Origin: Prorocentrum cordatum
Lineage: Eukaryota; Sar; Dinophyceae; Prorocentrales; Prorocentraceae
DNA: 64,000 bases
Assembly (NCBI GenBank): GCA_963575745.1
Contig: CAUYUJ010021060.1
Span: forward strand, 234,289-298,288
Reading direction: 5' to 3'
Positions 23,464 to 33,690 of this stretch are shown in pieces. The notes under the pieces are model-generated. The model made no database searches. It had not been told where the DNA came from and saw only the letters and a program-made list of their open reading frames with translations. The translations under genes and the position numbers were made by a program. Each line of letters opens with the position of its first letter. The first letter of the stretch is position 1.

Positions 23464-23830
23464 CACGTGAAACCGAGGAGGCGAAGAAAGGAGCAGAGCA
23501 GAGAGGGAGAGGGCGAGTAGAGCGGCGGAGATCCGCGATTCTATGCCGCCACGCTGGTTCCGGGCAGGCTGTGCTGCCCGGCGGAAGGGGACGAGGAGGG
23601 GAGAAGCAGGCAGACGACGACGAACGCCCAGGCGGGAGGCCAGGGCCGGCGGGGCGGGCGGGCAGGCAGAAGACGGGCCAGGCGGAGACAGCAGGCAGGG
23701 AGCAGGAGGAAAGGAAAGGGAGGGAAGCAACGAGCAGAAGCGAAGGGAGGGGGAGGAGGGGGAGGAGGACAAGGAGGAGAGAAAGCAGCGGCCGCAAGCA
23801 GACAGGCCGGGCCCGTCACTTCCCCTGCCC
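23464..23830 (+). repeat. Purine-rich segment interrupting ORF2
   Basis: About 370 bp dominated by GGAGGC, GCAGAC and GAGAAAGG-type purine runs, between the RT thumb and the zinc knuckle of element 1. Both flanks read as LINE protein and this segment does not. Short similar phrases sit at each side (GATGACACGTGA near 23460 and GATGACCCGCGA near 23862; 10 of 12 by eye), which could be a relic of target duplication or coincidence. Confidence 0.55.
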
Positions 23831-23835
23831 TTCTT

Positions 23836-25231
23836 AAGAAGCTTTTGAAGGCAGCTGTTCAGATGACCCGCGAGAGGTCCAGCGGCGCTGCCTTGCTCCC
23901 GCATATTCCTGGAGCTCGAGTTTGCCACGACGTGGTGGCAGCCACACTCCGATCCAAGAAGGGCACGCCGTGCCAGCGAGGTTGTGCCAATGCTGTGGCT
24001 TGTAATGCCACGTGGACCAGGGCCAGAGCTGCCGAAGCAGGGTACGATGTCAGCGCGGCCTGCGAGCTGTGTGGGGGCGCGCCCGACACCATGCTTCATC
24101 GGCTCTGGTTCTGCCCAGCGTGCCATGACAAGAGGCAGGCGGTGTTTGACAGTTTCAAGCCAACGTTCTCCCTCCTGCCCCCGCCCGACCTCGCCCCCGA
24201 GAACAACGAAGAGGACCACTTACTGTTTACTCGTGGCCTGTTTAGGCATCCAGGGGATGTTTTTCCTTTCCCTGCTCGAGATGGTGTAGAAGATACTGGA
24301 CTTGAGATCATCTGGGCCAATGATCGTTCGTCTAGATCGCTCAACATCTCTGGACATATCTTTGTGGACGGGTCCTGCGCTGCGCACCTTGTTAACGAAC
24401 TCTCCAGGGCTGGGTGGGGGATAGTGATGGTAGGTGACGACGGTGAAGAGATTTGTCGTATCAGTTGTCCGCTTTGGGCCCCCAATCTCCAGACTGCCCA
24501 AGGGGGAGAATTTGGCGCCTACGCTGTTGCTGCAATGCACGCCCTGCCAGGGAGTTCTATTTACTCTGACTGTAAGAATGTGGTCGTCCAAGCCAATGAG
24601 CCACTGCTCAGGGCTTTGTCCTACCAGCGTGTGCACTCAGGATTTTTGCTCCCCCACCCACCGCAAGCTTTTAGAAGGGTTTTTTTAAGTCAAGGCGCAT
24701 GTTGGAGAATCCAGTGACCTCACGGTGTTGGAGCGGTTTTGGAAGCAAGGCAATGACCTTGCTGATGTTGTCGCAAAAAGCTCGCTGGCCCGTCACCCGC
24801 AACCTGACCCCGAGGATGTGGTATGGCTTGAGCGATGCCTCTCTATCGCCCAGTGTGTTATGCGTCTTTCAACCGAGCTGATGCCAGAGTGGCCTCGGCT
24901 CAACCTTACTGGGGCCCCGCTCGCCCCCAAGCCCCCCAGGCCCAAGTTCGAGCCGAGGTCCCATCGGTGGACTAGGGTTTCCTCGTTTTGGCAGTGCATT
25001 GAATGTCTCAAGGTTGCTAAGGGCGTACCGCGGACGAACCCCGACGGCTCTCGGCCTGGAGGGCTCGACCCGCCCGCCCTTGGGAAGTGCCTTAGATATT
25101 CCAAGCTGACGTCCGCGGTGCTTGCAGCCCTCAGGCATTTCTGCATTGCGTTGCTATGCTCTGATGGTGCTGCCCTCACTATTTGTATGCGATGCTATGC
25201 CTATTCCTCTCATGGGCAGCCTCGCAATTGA
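23836..25231 (+). pseudogene. LINE ORF2 zinc knuckle and RNase H
   Basis: Starts with KKLLKAAVQM and includes the knuckle C-x2-C...H-x4-C (CELCGGAPDTMLHRLWFC). RNase H follows with four acidic positions readable: IFVDGSC (Asp), GGEFGAYAVA (Glu), IYSDCKN (Asp) and GNDLADVVAK (Asp). RNase H removes the RNA strand of the hybrid during element copying. The domain is split by indels near 24640-24687, the second in a run of seven T. After it comes a first C-terminal zinc pair (FWQCIECLKVA). The frame stops at TGA 25230. Confidence 0.8.
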
Positions 25232-25798
25232 CTTAGACAGTGTGAGGGCCAACCACAGAGTGCGTGTGCCAAGTCTGCCTGGATTTCTGTGGGGGCTGGA
25301 CGCCACCCCAAGCGCAAAGGTGTTTCAGTCGAGGTAGGCCCCTGGTATGAAGACTTGGAGCAAGAGGAGCGGCCTCGACGTCTCACAGACCAAGAAAGGG
25401 AGTTGCGACTAGCCAAGCTGGTGCGGAGGCTAGTCACTGCAGCAGGGGGGTCATCAGGCCCAGCCGGCGTGGAGCTGGAGGTCGGCCCTCCACAGTCAGC
25501 ACTCCCACTGGGGCAGCAGCCAGAACGAGTCGTTGGCCCCTCGTCCGATCTGTTGTGCACCGTCGTTGCTGCTGCCCCAACTCCTCTCCCTCTTGAACCG
25601 CGAGACGCGGAAGAGGAAACAGCCTTTTTCTTGCTTGGCCTGCCTGGTCAGAGTCCCTCCCAGCAGGCCACGCGGCAGGTGCCTGGGCCAGCCTCTTCGG
25701 CTGGGGCGTCTGGGCGTCATCGAGCCGCCTCAATCCTTGTAGAGGACGAGGCCTCGCTCGCCGTCGGCGCTGCACCACAGCCTGATGACTCAGACTAA
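25232..25798 (+). pseudogene. LINE ORF2 C-terminal zinc domain and tail
   Basis: The frame before TGA 25230 (ICMRCYAYSSHGQPRN) continues directly after it as LRQCEGQP...ISVGAGRHPKRKG, so the TGA falls inside a zinc motif (C-x2-C...C). An acidic and Ser/Pro-rich tail follows, ending at a stop at 25798. Element 5 has the matching SRGRHPRPQG segment, which supports this reading. Confidence 0.65.
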
Positions 25799-26460
25799 AG
25801 AGATGCAGCATGCGTCCTCTGCGCGTGTGTGCGTCTCGCCCTGACTTCATTCTTCTCTGGTCGTGGGCTTAGGGGGGCAGGCGGTGAGCCACAGGGGATC
25901 CTCCCCTCCTGTGGGTAATCGCCCCGTGGCTTTCGCGCCTGCCTTCTTTTTTTCACCTTTTCACTGCTCGCTGGCCTGCTCCAGGCCAGATAGCAGGGGG
26001 CGACGACCGCTCGGCGTCGCTCTTGTTGCCACGGTTGATGTCAAAAAAATCCCCGCTTCCTCTTGCTCCCAGTCGTGCTTCTTGTCCGGCTCCTGCGCTG
26101 CTCGCGCTCCTCCTCCTCGGAGGCCCACTCTGCCAACGGACCGGCCTCCGTCCGTGTGGCGGATGTAAGCTTTCGAGGCCAGTGTGCGCGGCGTGAAGGC
26201 GAGAGGCGAACTTTGCAAACGGACCGCCTCCCACCAGTGAGCGGCGCCAAGGCGAGAGCCGCACGTCAACTTTGGACCGCTCTCCATCCGTTTATGGCAA
26301 GCTTCATGGTAATACATTCTGGGGAGTTTTCAGGTCAAACTCAATGGCCCATCCCACCGACGCGCCTGGTGGTGCGTGCGACGAGGATGAGCTCAGGTAC
26401 TGATGTCCTGTTTCTAGTTCGATGCCTCGGCTTCCTCCCCTGCCCGCACCCCGCTCCTCC
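25799..26460. other. Element 1 3' flank and dispersed repeat copy
   Basis: 25799-26105 is mixed and probably includes the 3' UTR. 26110-26305 is a copy of the GCGAGAGCC family, with two in-phase units (GGCGAGAGGCGAACTTTG and GGCGAGAGCCGCACGTC), each followed by GGACCGC and a CTCC(A/C) segment. Confidence 0.5.
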
Positions 26461-26995
26461 CTCCCATGTTCAGACTCCGTCGCGCTCAGACTCAGTTGCA
26501 TCCAGACACGCTCGCACTCATACTCGCACAGTCTCATGCTCACTCGTACTCAGACTCTTACCCAGACTCGCTCAGACTCCGACTTACTCATAGCAAGACC
26601 ACCCACACCTAGACTCACTCCCACTCCGAGGTTACTCATACTTCGGTTTGCTCATACTCAGCGTCTCATGATCCGATTACCCGCCCTCAGACTCACTCAG
26701 AGCCATACTCACCCACACTCCGACTTACTCGTACGCAGACTCTTACGCACTTACTCTCCTTCGTTGCTGCCCAATTTTCTCATGTGATTGACCACCACAT
26801 CATACACTGAGTTTTGCTCCCAAATCCTATGTCTAGGCTCTTGTTCCCCATGTGCGAAGTATAGGTCCCTTACTCGGGCCCGCTCATACTCAGACTCACT
26901 CATACTATTGCATACGCACGTGCTCGGAGCCAGCCACATTTCTCCATTCGGACTCAGGCCCGCTCACGCTCAGACCCACTCATACCCATACTCAC
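26460..26995 (+). repeat. Degenerate ACTCAG/ACTCAT array
   Basis: About 530 bp in which ACTC, CTCAGACTC, CTCATAC and CACACTC recur at irregular short spacing. No protein-coding signal. Confidence 0.7.
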
Positions 26996-26999
26996 CTCG

Positions 27000-27230
27000 T
27001 GGGCGCCTCCTGGGGGCCCGCAGGCGGTTTCGGGGGCCATCTGGAGGTTGGAGGACCCCAATGGCCTCTTCGAGTTTCTCCTCTGGTGTTCTTTGGGCCT
27101 CCTTGGGGGCCCGTGGCCCGCCATTGGGAGGCTTGACGGCTGCTTCGGGGGCGTGTTTGCGGGCCCCTGGGGCCTGCCTGTACGACTTCAAGCTCCCAAA
27201 TCGAGTTCGCGAGCCTCGCAGGCGCACATC
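27000..27230 (+). repeat. GGCCTC-type dispersed repeat, copy 2
   Basis: Phrases GGGGGCCCG, GGCCTCCTTGGGG, GGAGGCTTG and GGCCTGCC occur as in 29780-30440, in the same orientation. Confidence 0.45.
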
Positions 27231-27259
27231 ACGCTGGCTTCTTGGGCCAGACCCCACGG

Positions 27260-27490
27260 CCGCCTGCGTGCCCTGCCGTGCCCGTGCCGTGCCCGTGCGC
27301 GTGCGCGTGCCGTGCCGTGCTCGGGTGCCTTGCCGCTCCCGCGTGCCGTGCTGCCCGTGCCGTGGTTGCTTCTCTTCGGAGGTCAAACAGTGTGCCGCCC
27401 GCCTGCTGCTGCGTGCCGTGCCGTGCCCATGCGGTGCCCTGCCCGCATGCCGTGGCGTACCGTGCGCCTGTCGACGTGGACTCACCGCGT
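27260..27490. repeat. GTGCCGTGC-rich stretch
   Basis: CGTGC, CGTGCCGTGC and GCGTGCC recur about fifteen times. GC-rich, with no gene recognised. Confidence 0.6.
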
Positions 27491-27494
27491 GTCT

Positions 27495-27787
27495 TCTTGT
27501 GCAGCGTCGTTGTTGTTGTTGCTGCTGCTGTTGCTGCTGCTACTGCTGCTGTTGTTGTTGCTGTTGTTGTTATTGTTGTTGTTGCTGCTGCTGCTGCTGT
27601 TATTGTTGTTGCTGTTGTTGTTGCTGCTGCTGTTATTGTTGTTGTGGTTGCTGCTGCTGCTGTTGTTGTGGTTGTTGTTGCGGCTGCTGCTGTTGTTGTG
27701 GTTGTTGTTGTTGTTGTCGTTGTTGTTGTTGCTGCTGCTGCTGTTGTTGTTGTCGTCGTCGTCGTTGTTGTTGTTGTTGTTGCTGCC

Positions 27788-27834
<47 letters not shown>

Positions 27835-27851
27835 TGTTGTTGTTGTTGTTG
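27495..27851 (+). repeat. (GTT/GCT)n triplet array
   Basis: About 355 bp of GTT and GCT triplets with rare GTC and GGT variants. In-frame translation gives homopolymeric Cys, Leu, Val, or Asn/Ser on the other strand; these are artefacts. Confidence 0.95.
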
Positions 27852-27894
27852 AACATTATTAATTCTAAAGAATAATTATTGTTGGGGCCCCTGG

Positions 27895-28530
27895 TGCACG
27901 GCCCCCCTGCGCCGCCTAGGCCGCAGCTACATTTTCATCATTTTCGTGAGGAAGCCTCAGGTAATTCGATGTGATCAAGATCCGGTTGTTTTGTTCCCCC
28001 CCGCTTTCCCTTGCAAAAAACACTATAAAATGACATTTCTTGTTCTAATATAATCAAATTTCAAGAATCCCTTGCAAAAAATAAGGTAAAGTGGACATTC
28101 GCGCGCGCAAGACGAAATCCTTCCAAAAGCTTAGTGTTCGGAGCGATTTTAACATAAAAACATCAAAAAACCAATGGTTTTTCAACAAAAAAATGTCAAA
28201 ATCTCATCCCGCGCGCTCTTGCGGATTCGTAGGAAACCCAACACTTTTTAAACATTTCTGTCAAACGGGCTTTTGCGAGCAACTTTTTCGAACTTCTGCG
28301 ACAACGGTTGCGCACCTGCCAGGGCCATCATCCCTGTCAAATAATACCATGCGGGACACATTCGTTTTTTCTTCGCGCGCGCACGCCGAAATCTCCAAAA
28401 ACCATTGGGCTTCTTAAGAATTTTAGCACCGCGCATCATAAAATCACACGAATCGCACCGTAGGTCCTCGAAAAACACCTGCACGACTTTTCAAAATTTC
28501 TACCCGCGCGCGCTGTCCTAACAACTTCTG
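27895..28530. other. AT-rich island with CGCGCGC motifs
   Basis: Markedly lower GC than its surroundings, with A/T runs and isolated CGCGCGC motifs. A phrase like ATTCGCGCGCGCAAGACGAAATC (28098) recurs as CTTCGCGCGCGCACGCCGAAATC (28373), about 275 bp apart. No ORF with a motif. This may be a different repeat class or an unrecognised insertion. Confidence 0.5.
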
Positions 28531-28750
28531 TGGGTGTGTACTCCACGCCAGTGTAGTAGCCACGGTCGTCCGCAGGCCACGAAGTGAAGTGTCCGAACGT
28601 CATAGGGCGGGAAGCTGGGTGTGGGTGGTGGCGAAGAGTCGTGTGGATATTTGGTAGAGCTTGCACTGCCCCCCCACAAAGTGGGGGTATTGGCTGGCGT
28701 CGCATGAAAACCCTGGCACTGGTGAGAACACTGAGCGTTCGGGTAAAGTG

Positions 28751-28798
<48 letters not shown>

Positions 28799-29639
28799 CA
28801 CTGTCTCCGTGCTGGTGCTAGTGTAATGCACCTGCGATGTTTGAGTTGTGTCGGCCCTTTGGGGGCATCCTCGGGAGGCTCCGTGGCCACTTGGAGCCGC
28901 CTTGCGCTGGTCTTGGGGCTTCCAGGAAGCACGTTGGAGACCGCCTGGCTGTCGGGAAAGGCCCGATGGCCGACTGGGATGCGTCCTTTAGGTATGGTGG
29001 TAATTGTGGTGGCCGCTCGGTGTCTTTTAGGGCCGCGCCCGGACACTCCGGCATCCCGCGGCGAACTTGCCAAGGGATTGCCAGGGAGTCCCCCGTAAGA
29101 AGAGTGGTAGATGAGCAGTGGGAGCACCAGGAGGAGGAGGAGGAGGAGGAGGACGAGGAGGAGGATGAGGAGGAGGAGGAGGAGGAGGAGGAGGAGGAGG
29201 GAGGAGGACGAGCAGCATTCGTATGAGTATGAGCGGGAGGGGGACGAGGAGTAAGAGCAGGAGAAGGACCGCACAGCGCTGTTTTTCTCGTTGCGGTTTT
29301 GGACTGCAGGCGCTGGCGCTGCAAGGCCGTATGAGCGAGCATGCGTACGTGTTCACGAAGGAAACGCCTGCCTGCCTTTGGGCCAGCTGTCCCTCGGCGA
29401 GGTAGGAGAAAGAGGAGGATGAGGGGAAGGATGCCGAGGAGGACAAGGATAGGGAAGCGACGAGAAGGAGGGAGGGCTAGGGGCAGGTGGAGGAGGAGGA
29501 GGAGGAGGAGGAGGAGGAGGAGGAGGAGGAGGAGATGGATTAGAGTAAACTCAGGATGCGTAAACGATGCTGCAACACACCCTCCCGTCCCAAGCGCCCT
29601 CCTGCTAAACCACTACACCACGGGCCTTCTTCACTGCAG
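28531..29639. other. Mixed sequence with (GTT)n and (GGA)n tracts
   Basis: A CCCCCAC/GTGGGGG hairpin lies at 28670-28688, (GTT)n at 28750-28798, and (GGA)n at 29130-29208 and 29488-29533. 28855-29000 resembles the GGCCTC-type repeat. No gene recognised. Confidence 0.5.
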
Positions 29640-29740
29640 GAATCGTCCCTTCAAAAACGAGCACCCGATCGGTTTGCCATTCAGGCTAGAGTCCCATTTG
29701 AGAAAAGAAAGCCGTGCATCCTTCTATCTTATGGCCTTCG
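29640..29740 (+). repeat. Dispersed repeat (GCGAGAGCC family), copy 3
   Basis: GGCTAGAGTCCCATTTGAGA, then AAAGCCGTGCATCC, closely parallels GGCGAGAATTCCATTTGGAA, then AAGCCGTCCTCCATCC at 30774-30815. Confidence 0.65.
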
Positions 29741-29779
29741 GCCCATCCCGTTACCGTGTCTGGGTTGTGCGTATGAAGT

Positions 29780-30440
29780 TTTTTTGATGTTCATTGGGAT
29801 CTCGTGGGAGGCCTCTCGGTGGCCTCTTAGAAGCAGTTTGGAGGCCTCTTGAGGGCCGTTTCGGGTCCTCTTGGGGCCTCTTTCGCATTTCTTTGGGGGC
29901 CTCCTTGGGCCTCTGACGGGCCTCTGACGGGCCTCTTGGAGGCCTCTTGGTGCCTTCTGGGCGCCTTTTGGGGCCTCCTGGGGGCATCTTGGGGCGGAAG
30001 GCTCGGATTTTCGGTTCGTGTTCCCTCTCTTGGGCCCCTTTTGGGGCCGTCTTGAGGCCCTCCTGGGTTGTTTTGGGCACCTCTTGGGCCGTCTTGGGGC
30101 CGTCTTGGGCCATTTTGGGGCCCTCTTGGAGGCCTCCTGGGCCGTCTTGGGGCGGTCTTCGGGGCCTCTAGGGCCGTCTTGAAACGTCGAGACCGCCAGA
30201 ATCCTTCAAATTCCAACGGGAAGCAATGATTTTGGCCTTTTGGGGCCCTCTTGGGAGGCCTCGAGGCCTCTTGGGTCGTCCAGGGGCCATCTTGAGCGTC
30301 TTGGAGCGATCGTTCGGCGACTCGGGGCCCTCGTGGACCGTCTGAGGGGGCCTCCCGAGGCTCTCTCGGCCCGTCTTGGGGCCCTCCGGGGCCCGAGAAG
30401 CCCCAGGATATTCGAGAGCGAGGGGTCCGGGTCCCTTAAA
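29780..30440 (+). repeat. GGCCTC-type dispersed repeat, copy 3
   Basis: Continuous degenerate array of GGCCTCTTGG, GGGGCCGTCTTGGG and GCCTCCTGGG units every 10-20 bp over 660 bp. Its reverse complement reads like 2495-3030. Confidence 0.7.
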
Positions 30441-30609
30441 CAAATTTTCAGGGGTGAGGAGTGAGGTTCAGAGGGTTAGGCAAAGGACCTGAGGACACGC
30501 CCACTCCGTGCCTAGCGGCACGCAGGCGGATCAGGATGATAAAGTTCAACGGGGTGTCTAGCGAGTGTCAACGATTGCACACGATTGCGTGCCTGGCCAT
30601 GCAACTTGC

Positions 30610-31003
30610 CGAAGTCTAAAGCGGGAGCCTCGTTTTCAAAAGGAGCGCCCTCCTCCGTGCATTTCGTTTTCACATTTTCAAGCTTCCAGAAGCGAGAGCC
30701 TCATTTTGAAAAGACACCGTCCTCGATCTTTTCAGCTGCGGCGCAAGTTTACGAGCAATGTTCGCGTGGCTACGGCGAGAATTCCATTTGGAAAAGAAGC
30801 CGTCCTCCATCCTTGCAACTGTTGCAAACTATGGTGAGGAATGTGCGCGGCGCTAGGGCGATAGCGGCATCTTGAAAGCCGCCCGCCCTCCATCCTTGAA
30901 GTGTTAGGGTTTATCAGTTTGAGGGCAGTAAGTTGCAAGGAAGTTTCAGGCGCAACGCCCAACCCCAGCCTACGGACACGTCTGGTAGTGCGGCAGGGGA
31001 CGA
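30610..31003 (+). repeat. Dispersed repeat (GCGAGAGCC family), four units
   Basis: Unit starts near 30618 (GCGGGAGCC), 30689 (GCGAGAGCC), 30774 (GGCGAGAATTCC) and 30856 (GGCGATAGC), 71-85 bp apart. Each is followed by TTTTGAAAA or a variant and a CCGTCCTCCATCC-like end. The last unit extends into a tail shared with 5575-5740. Confidence 0.8.
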
Positions 31004-31600
31004 GTTTAGTTTAATGTTTTTTGTTTTGTTTTTCGGTGCGTGTTAACTTGAACAGATATAATGTATTCGGCCTCTTACACATAAAAAAGACAACACACGG
31101 AACTGGAATCGAGGAGGAGAGGATGAGCAGGAGGAGGAGGAGGAGGGGCAGGAGGAGGAGGAGCAGGAGGAGCAGGACAGAGGGTTTGAATCGCCTAGAA
31201 CTGTTCAAGTTTTACCAGTCCAGTAACGCGTATTTTGATCACATATCGTGGAAATCAGATTGTGTGTTACCCGGAAATCGCCATCCGTTAGTTTCGCTGG
31301 TCAACGTGTTAAAGTGGTGTGCTTGGCACCGCGACGAGCACCCGATTTTCGAAAAGAGTCGCCCCCTGCTTGGGTAACTGTTTGAACGTCGTTAGCTGTG
31401 CGACCATTCGGAGCCACTCTCCCCCCGAGAGCACCGAGACAGCCCGAGGATCCCCACCCAAAGATGACGACCCGAGGGCGAGCCGACTCGGCCACAACAC
31501 AAGGCGGCCCCAGACGAGGGCGAACGCGATCAGGCGCTCGGAGTGTGCCTTCTTTCGTGCGCGCGCAAAGTGGACCATCGTCCCCTAATCAGCGGCAGCG
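31004..31600. other. No gene recognised; short GGA tract
   Basis: GGAGGA/GCAGGA at 31115-31175. The phrase CGAGCACCCGATTTTCGAAA near 31335 may be another diverged unit of the GCGAGAGCC family. Otherwise unassigned. Confidence 0.4.
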
Positions 31601-31861
31601 GCGCAAAGGCAACACTTTGAACGCTTGGGCCATCGGAAACATGGTGGTCAACAAAAGCGGTGGGACGACGACATTCGAAAATTTCTCAAAAGTTCGCACC
31701 AGACCACCAGCGACGCAGCCACACAAGGCAACACCAACGAAGCCACTCGCCCACGGCAGTATATCCACTACGACAGCAACGACATAAGATGGTTGACAGC
31801 CGCAACGGAGACAACGTGGTGCGACACACTTGCAAGCAGCTTCCTTGCATACACCAGTTGA
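31601..31861 (+). pseudogene. RTE-like LINE 3' fragment
   Basis: The last 85 or so codons of an ORF2, ending at TGA 31859. The segment QKRWDDDIRKF followed by a distal WLTAATETTWCDTLASSF is the pattern seen at the C-terminus of RTE-type and related LINE polymerases (R-W-D-D-D-I...W...W). Upstream frames carry no RT, so this is a 5'-truncated insertion. A CAC/CAG-rich stretch follows at 32210-32420, as at the 3' end of element 4. Confidence 0.5.
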
Positions 31862-32514
31862 CTGTGCAAACCGCCCAACAGCAGCAGCCACAAGTCGTCA
31901 TGTCAGACATCACGCACACAGGAGAGACAGAAGCATTGTAAGGAGGGGCGGAAATTGGGGCGCTGACTCCTAGCTTACGCAGCCCTTTTCCGTGCGTGCG
32001 GGGCTTGATGGTACAACTGTAATGCCAACGTTTTGGATCTACCGGCCTATCCTGCACAGACGGAGCCGACACGAACAAACATGAAGAGTGCATCGGCCAC
32101 TGGACCACCCACCTGAAATGGTACACCCTCCCCGTGGGAATCGGCAGGGCGATCCCGCAAGACGTGTGCACGCCACCTTGTGACAACACACAAGTTGCAC
32201 TGGTGTGTCCCCAACATAACCAAACAGCGGCACCATCAACGCCAGTACAAGCACCGACCACACCAACAGCAGCAGCAGCAAAGCACCGACAGCACCGACT
32301 CCAGCTCCGACCACCGACACCAACCAACGACCAGCAGCGCCACCAGCACCAAACGCCACCGAACACCAGCATCGACCACCACGAACCAACACTGACCACC
32401 AGGACGTGGCACCGCTCAACAACACTGACAGAACACAGGAATCGACCACCAGCACTGACCACAAACAAACACCATCGACCACAAGCACAATCCTGAACTC
32501 CGTCTTCCCTGTCT
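31862..32514. other. CAC/CAG-rich low-complexity stretch, no gene
   Basis: 31862-32205 is mixed. 32210-32420 is rich in CACC, CAGCA and GACCACC words, so the minus strand is rich in GGTGCTGG-like words. Possibly the 3' UTR of the LINE fragment. Confidence 0.45.
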
Positions 32515-32643
32515 TCTATTTGCGCCGGCTCGTTTACTACTTCGTCCACATATTCTATTTGTGCTGGTTGCTGTCCTTTTCCGACCACACGCTCTATTTG
32601 TTCCGGTTCGTGAACTATGTCATCCAGAGTTTCAGCACCCACA
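32515..32643 (-). repeat. 39-bp tandem repeat encoding 13-residue units
   Basis: Three exact-length 39-bp units start at 32515, 32554 and 32593, each beginning TCTATTTG on the plus strand. On the minus strand they encode DDIVHEPEQIERV, VGKGQQPAQIEYV and DEVVNEPAQIEDR, with a P-x-Q-I-E core. A fourth, diverged unit may precede them. The minus frame is open from 32768 but turns into unrelated sequence after the repeat. It may be an exon of an unrecognised gene. Confidence 0.5.
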
Positions 32644-32649
32644 CGGTCT

Positions 32650-33690
32650 GAGGCTACGGCCTCTTGCGCCTTGCCCAAAGGGCACGGGCACCCCCGGTGC
32701 CCCGAACCGGCGCCTCCGCTCCCTGAAGGAGTCGCCCCTGGCACGCGACGGTCATCCACTGCGCCCACTGGGGCTTGGGGTGGAGCTTCCCTTCATGGGA
32801 TCTCGAAACGTGTGAGTGCTGTGCCGAAGTGTTTGCCCAGCATGCAACACATGCCCACTTGGGCCTTCGGTGGGGCTCCCCATGGGGGCACGAAACATGT
32901 AAGTAGCGTTCCGCAATGGAGCCGCCAAGCCAAGCATGCGAGCATGCCCGCAAGACACTTCGATGGAGCCTTTTAAGGGTTCATGAAGCGTGCGAGGGCG
33001 CGTCGAGCTGGGAGCGGGTGCGGCATGCGTTGCGCCCCACTGGGGCCTTCCTTGGAGCTCCCTTATGGGGCCACGAAGCGTGTGAGGGGTGCGCTGACAT
33101 GGAGCCGCCCAGCATGCGACCATACACTTTTTCCGTCGGCGGCGAGGCAGAGTTGGCTGTACCAGCGCCAGAAAAGCGGATTGGCCAGCGTGAAGGAGCG
33201 GGAAAAGGACAGACAGGGCGGCCGCGGGGGGGGGAGGGGAGGTCGCTCAGGGGCGGACGGGTCAACACCTGAGCTGCTGGCGCGGCCAGCCCCGTCGGCG
33301 GGGACCATGACAGCTGCCGGGCCGCAGCTGCCATGCGAACATACGCACTGAAGCTGCAGGTTGAGCTCCCTGGGCCACGAGGCTTGCCAGGAGTGTGCCC
33401 GACAGCAGCCGCCCAGCAGGCGAATATGCCCACTGGGGCCTTCGATGGAGACCCCTCTCTAATGGGATCGCGGGACATGTGATGGGTGTTCCGAACTGGG
33501 GGCAGGGGCGCCATGCGCTGCGTCCCGCTGGGGCCGTCGGTGGACCTTAGTTGTGGGGCCACGAGGCGTGTGATCAGTGCGCCGAAATGGGGGCGGGTGC
33601 CGCATGCGCAGCGTCGCACTGGGGCCCCTGGTGGAGCACCCCGCGGGGCCGCGAACCGCGTGAACCACGGACATGCGGAGAGTAGAGGCA
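32650..33690 (-). repeat. 76-96-bp minisatellite, second locus, inverted
   Basis: Reverse-complement copies of the 11084-12075 family: CACTGGGGCCTTC, GGAGCTCCC, ATGGGGCCACGAAGCGTGTGA and GCATGCG recur near 32760-32820, 32870-32910, 33040-33090, 33440-33490 and 33520-33670. About 230 bp at 33118-33350 does not match and may be an insertion or a diverged unit. The units are more diverged than at the first locus. Confidence 0.8.

Larger units (their letters stand above)
18720..25798 (+). mobile_element. LINE element 1, near full length, decayed
   Basis: Non-LTR retrotransposon of about 7.1 kb with domain order ORF1 (zinc ribbon, coiled coil), AP-like endonuclease, reverse transcriptase, zinc knuckle, RNase H and C-terminal zinc domain. 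RNase H is characteristic of the I/R1/LOA/Tad group, but I do not assign a clade. All catalytic motifs can be read, yet the frame is broken by several homopolymer-length indels and at least three in-frame TGA codons (21222, 22671 and 25230). The most similar element in the window is element 5 (57163-63509), which shares the architecture and the C-terminal GRHP motif. Confidence 0.85.

Noticed and set aside
30107-30117. GCCATTTTGG matching the SL core
   Set aside because: Lies in the GGCCTC degenerate array where GGCCATTTTGGG-type words arise naturally; flanks do not match SL.
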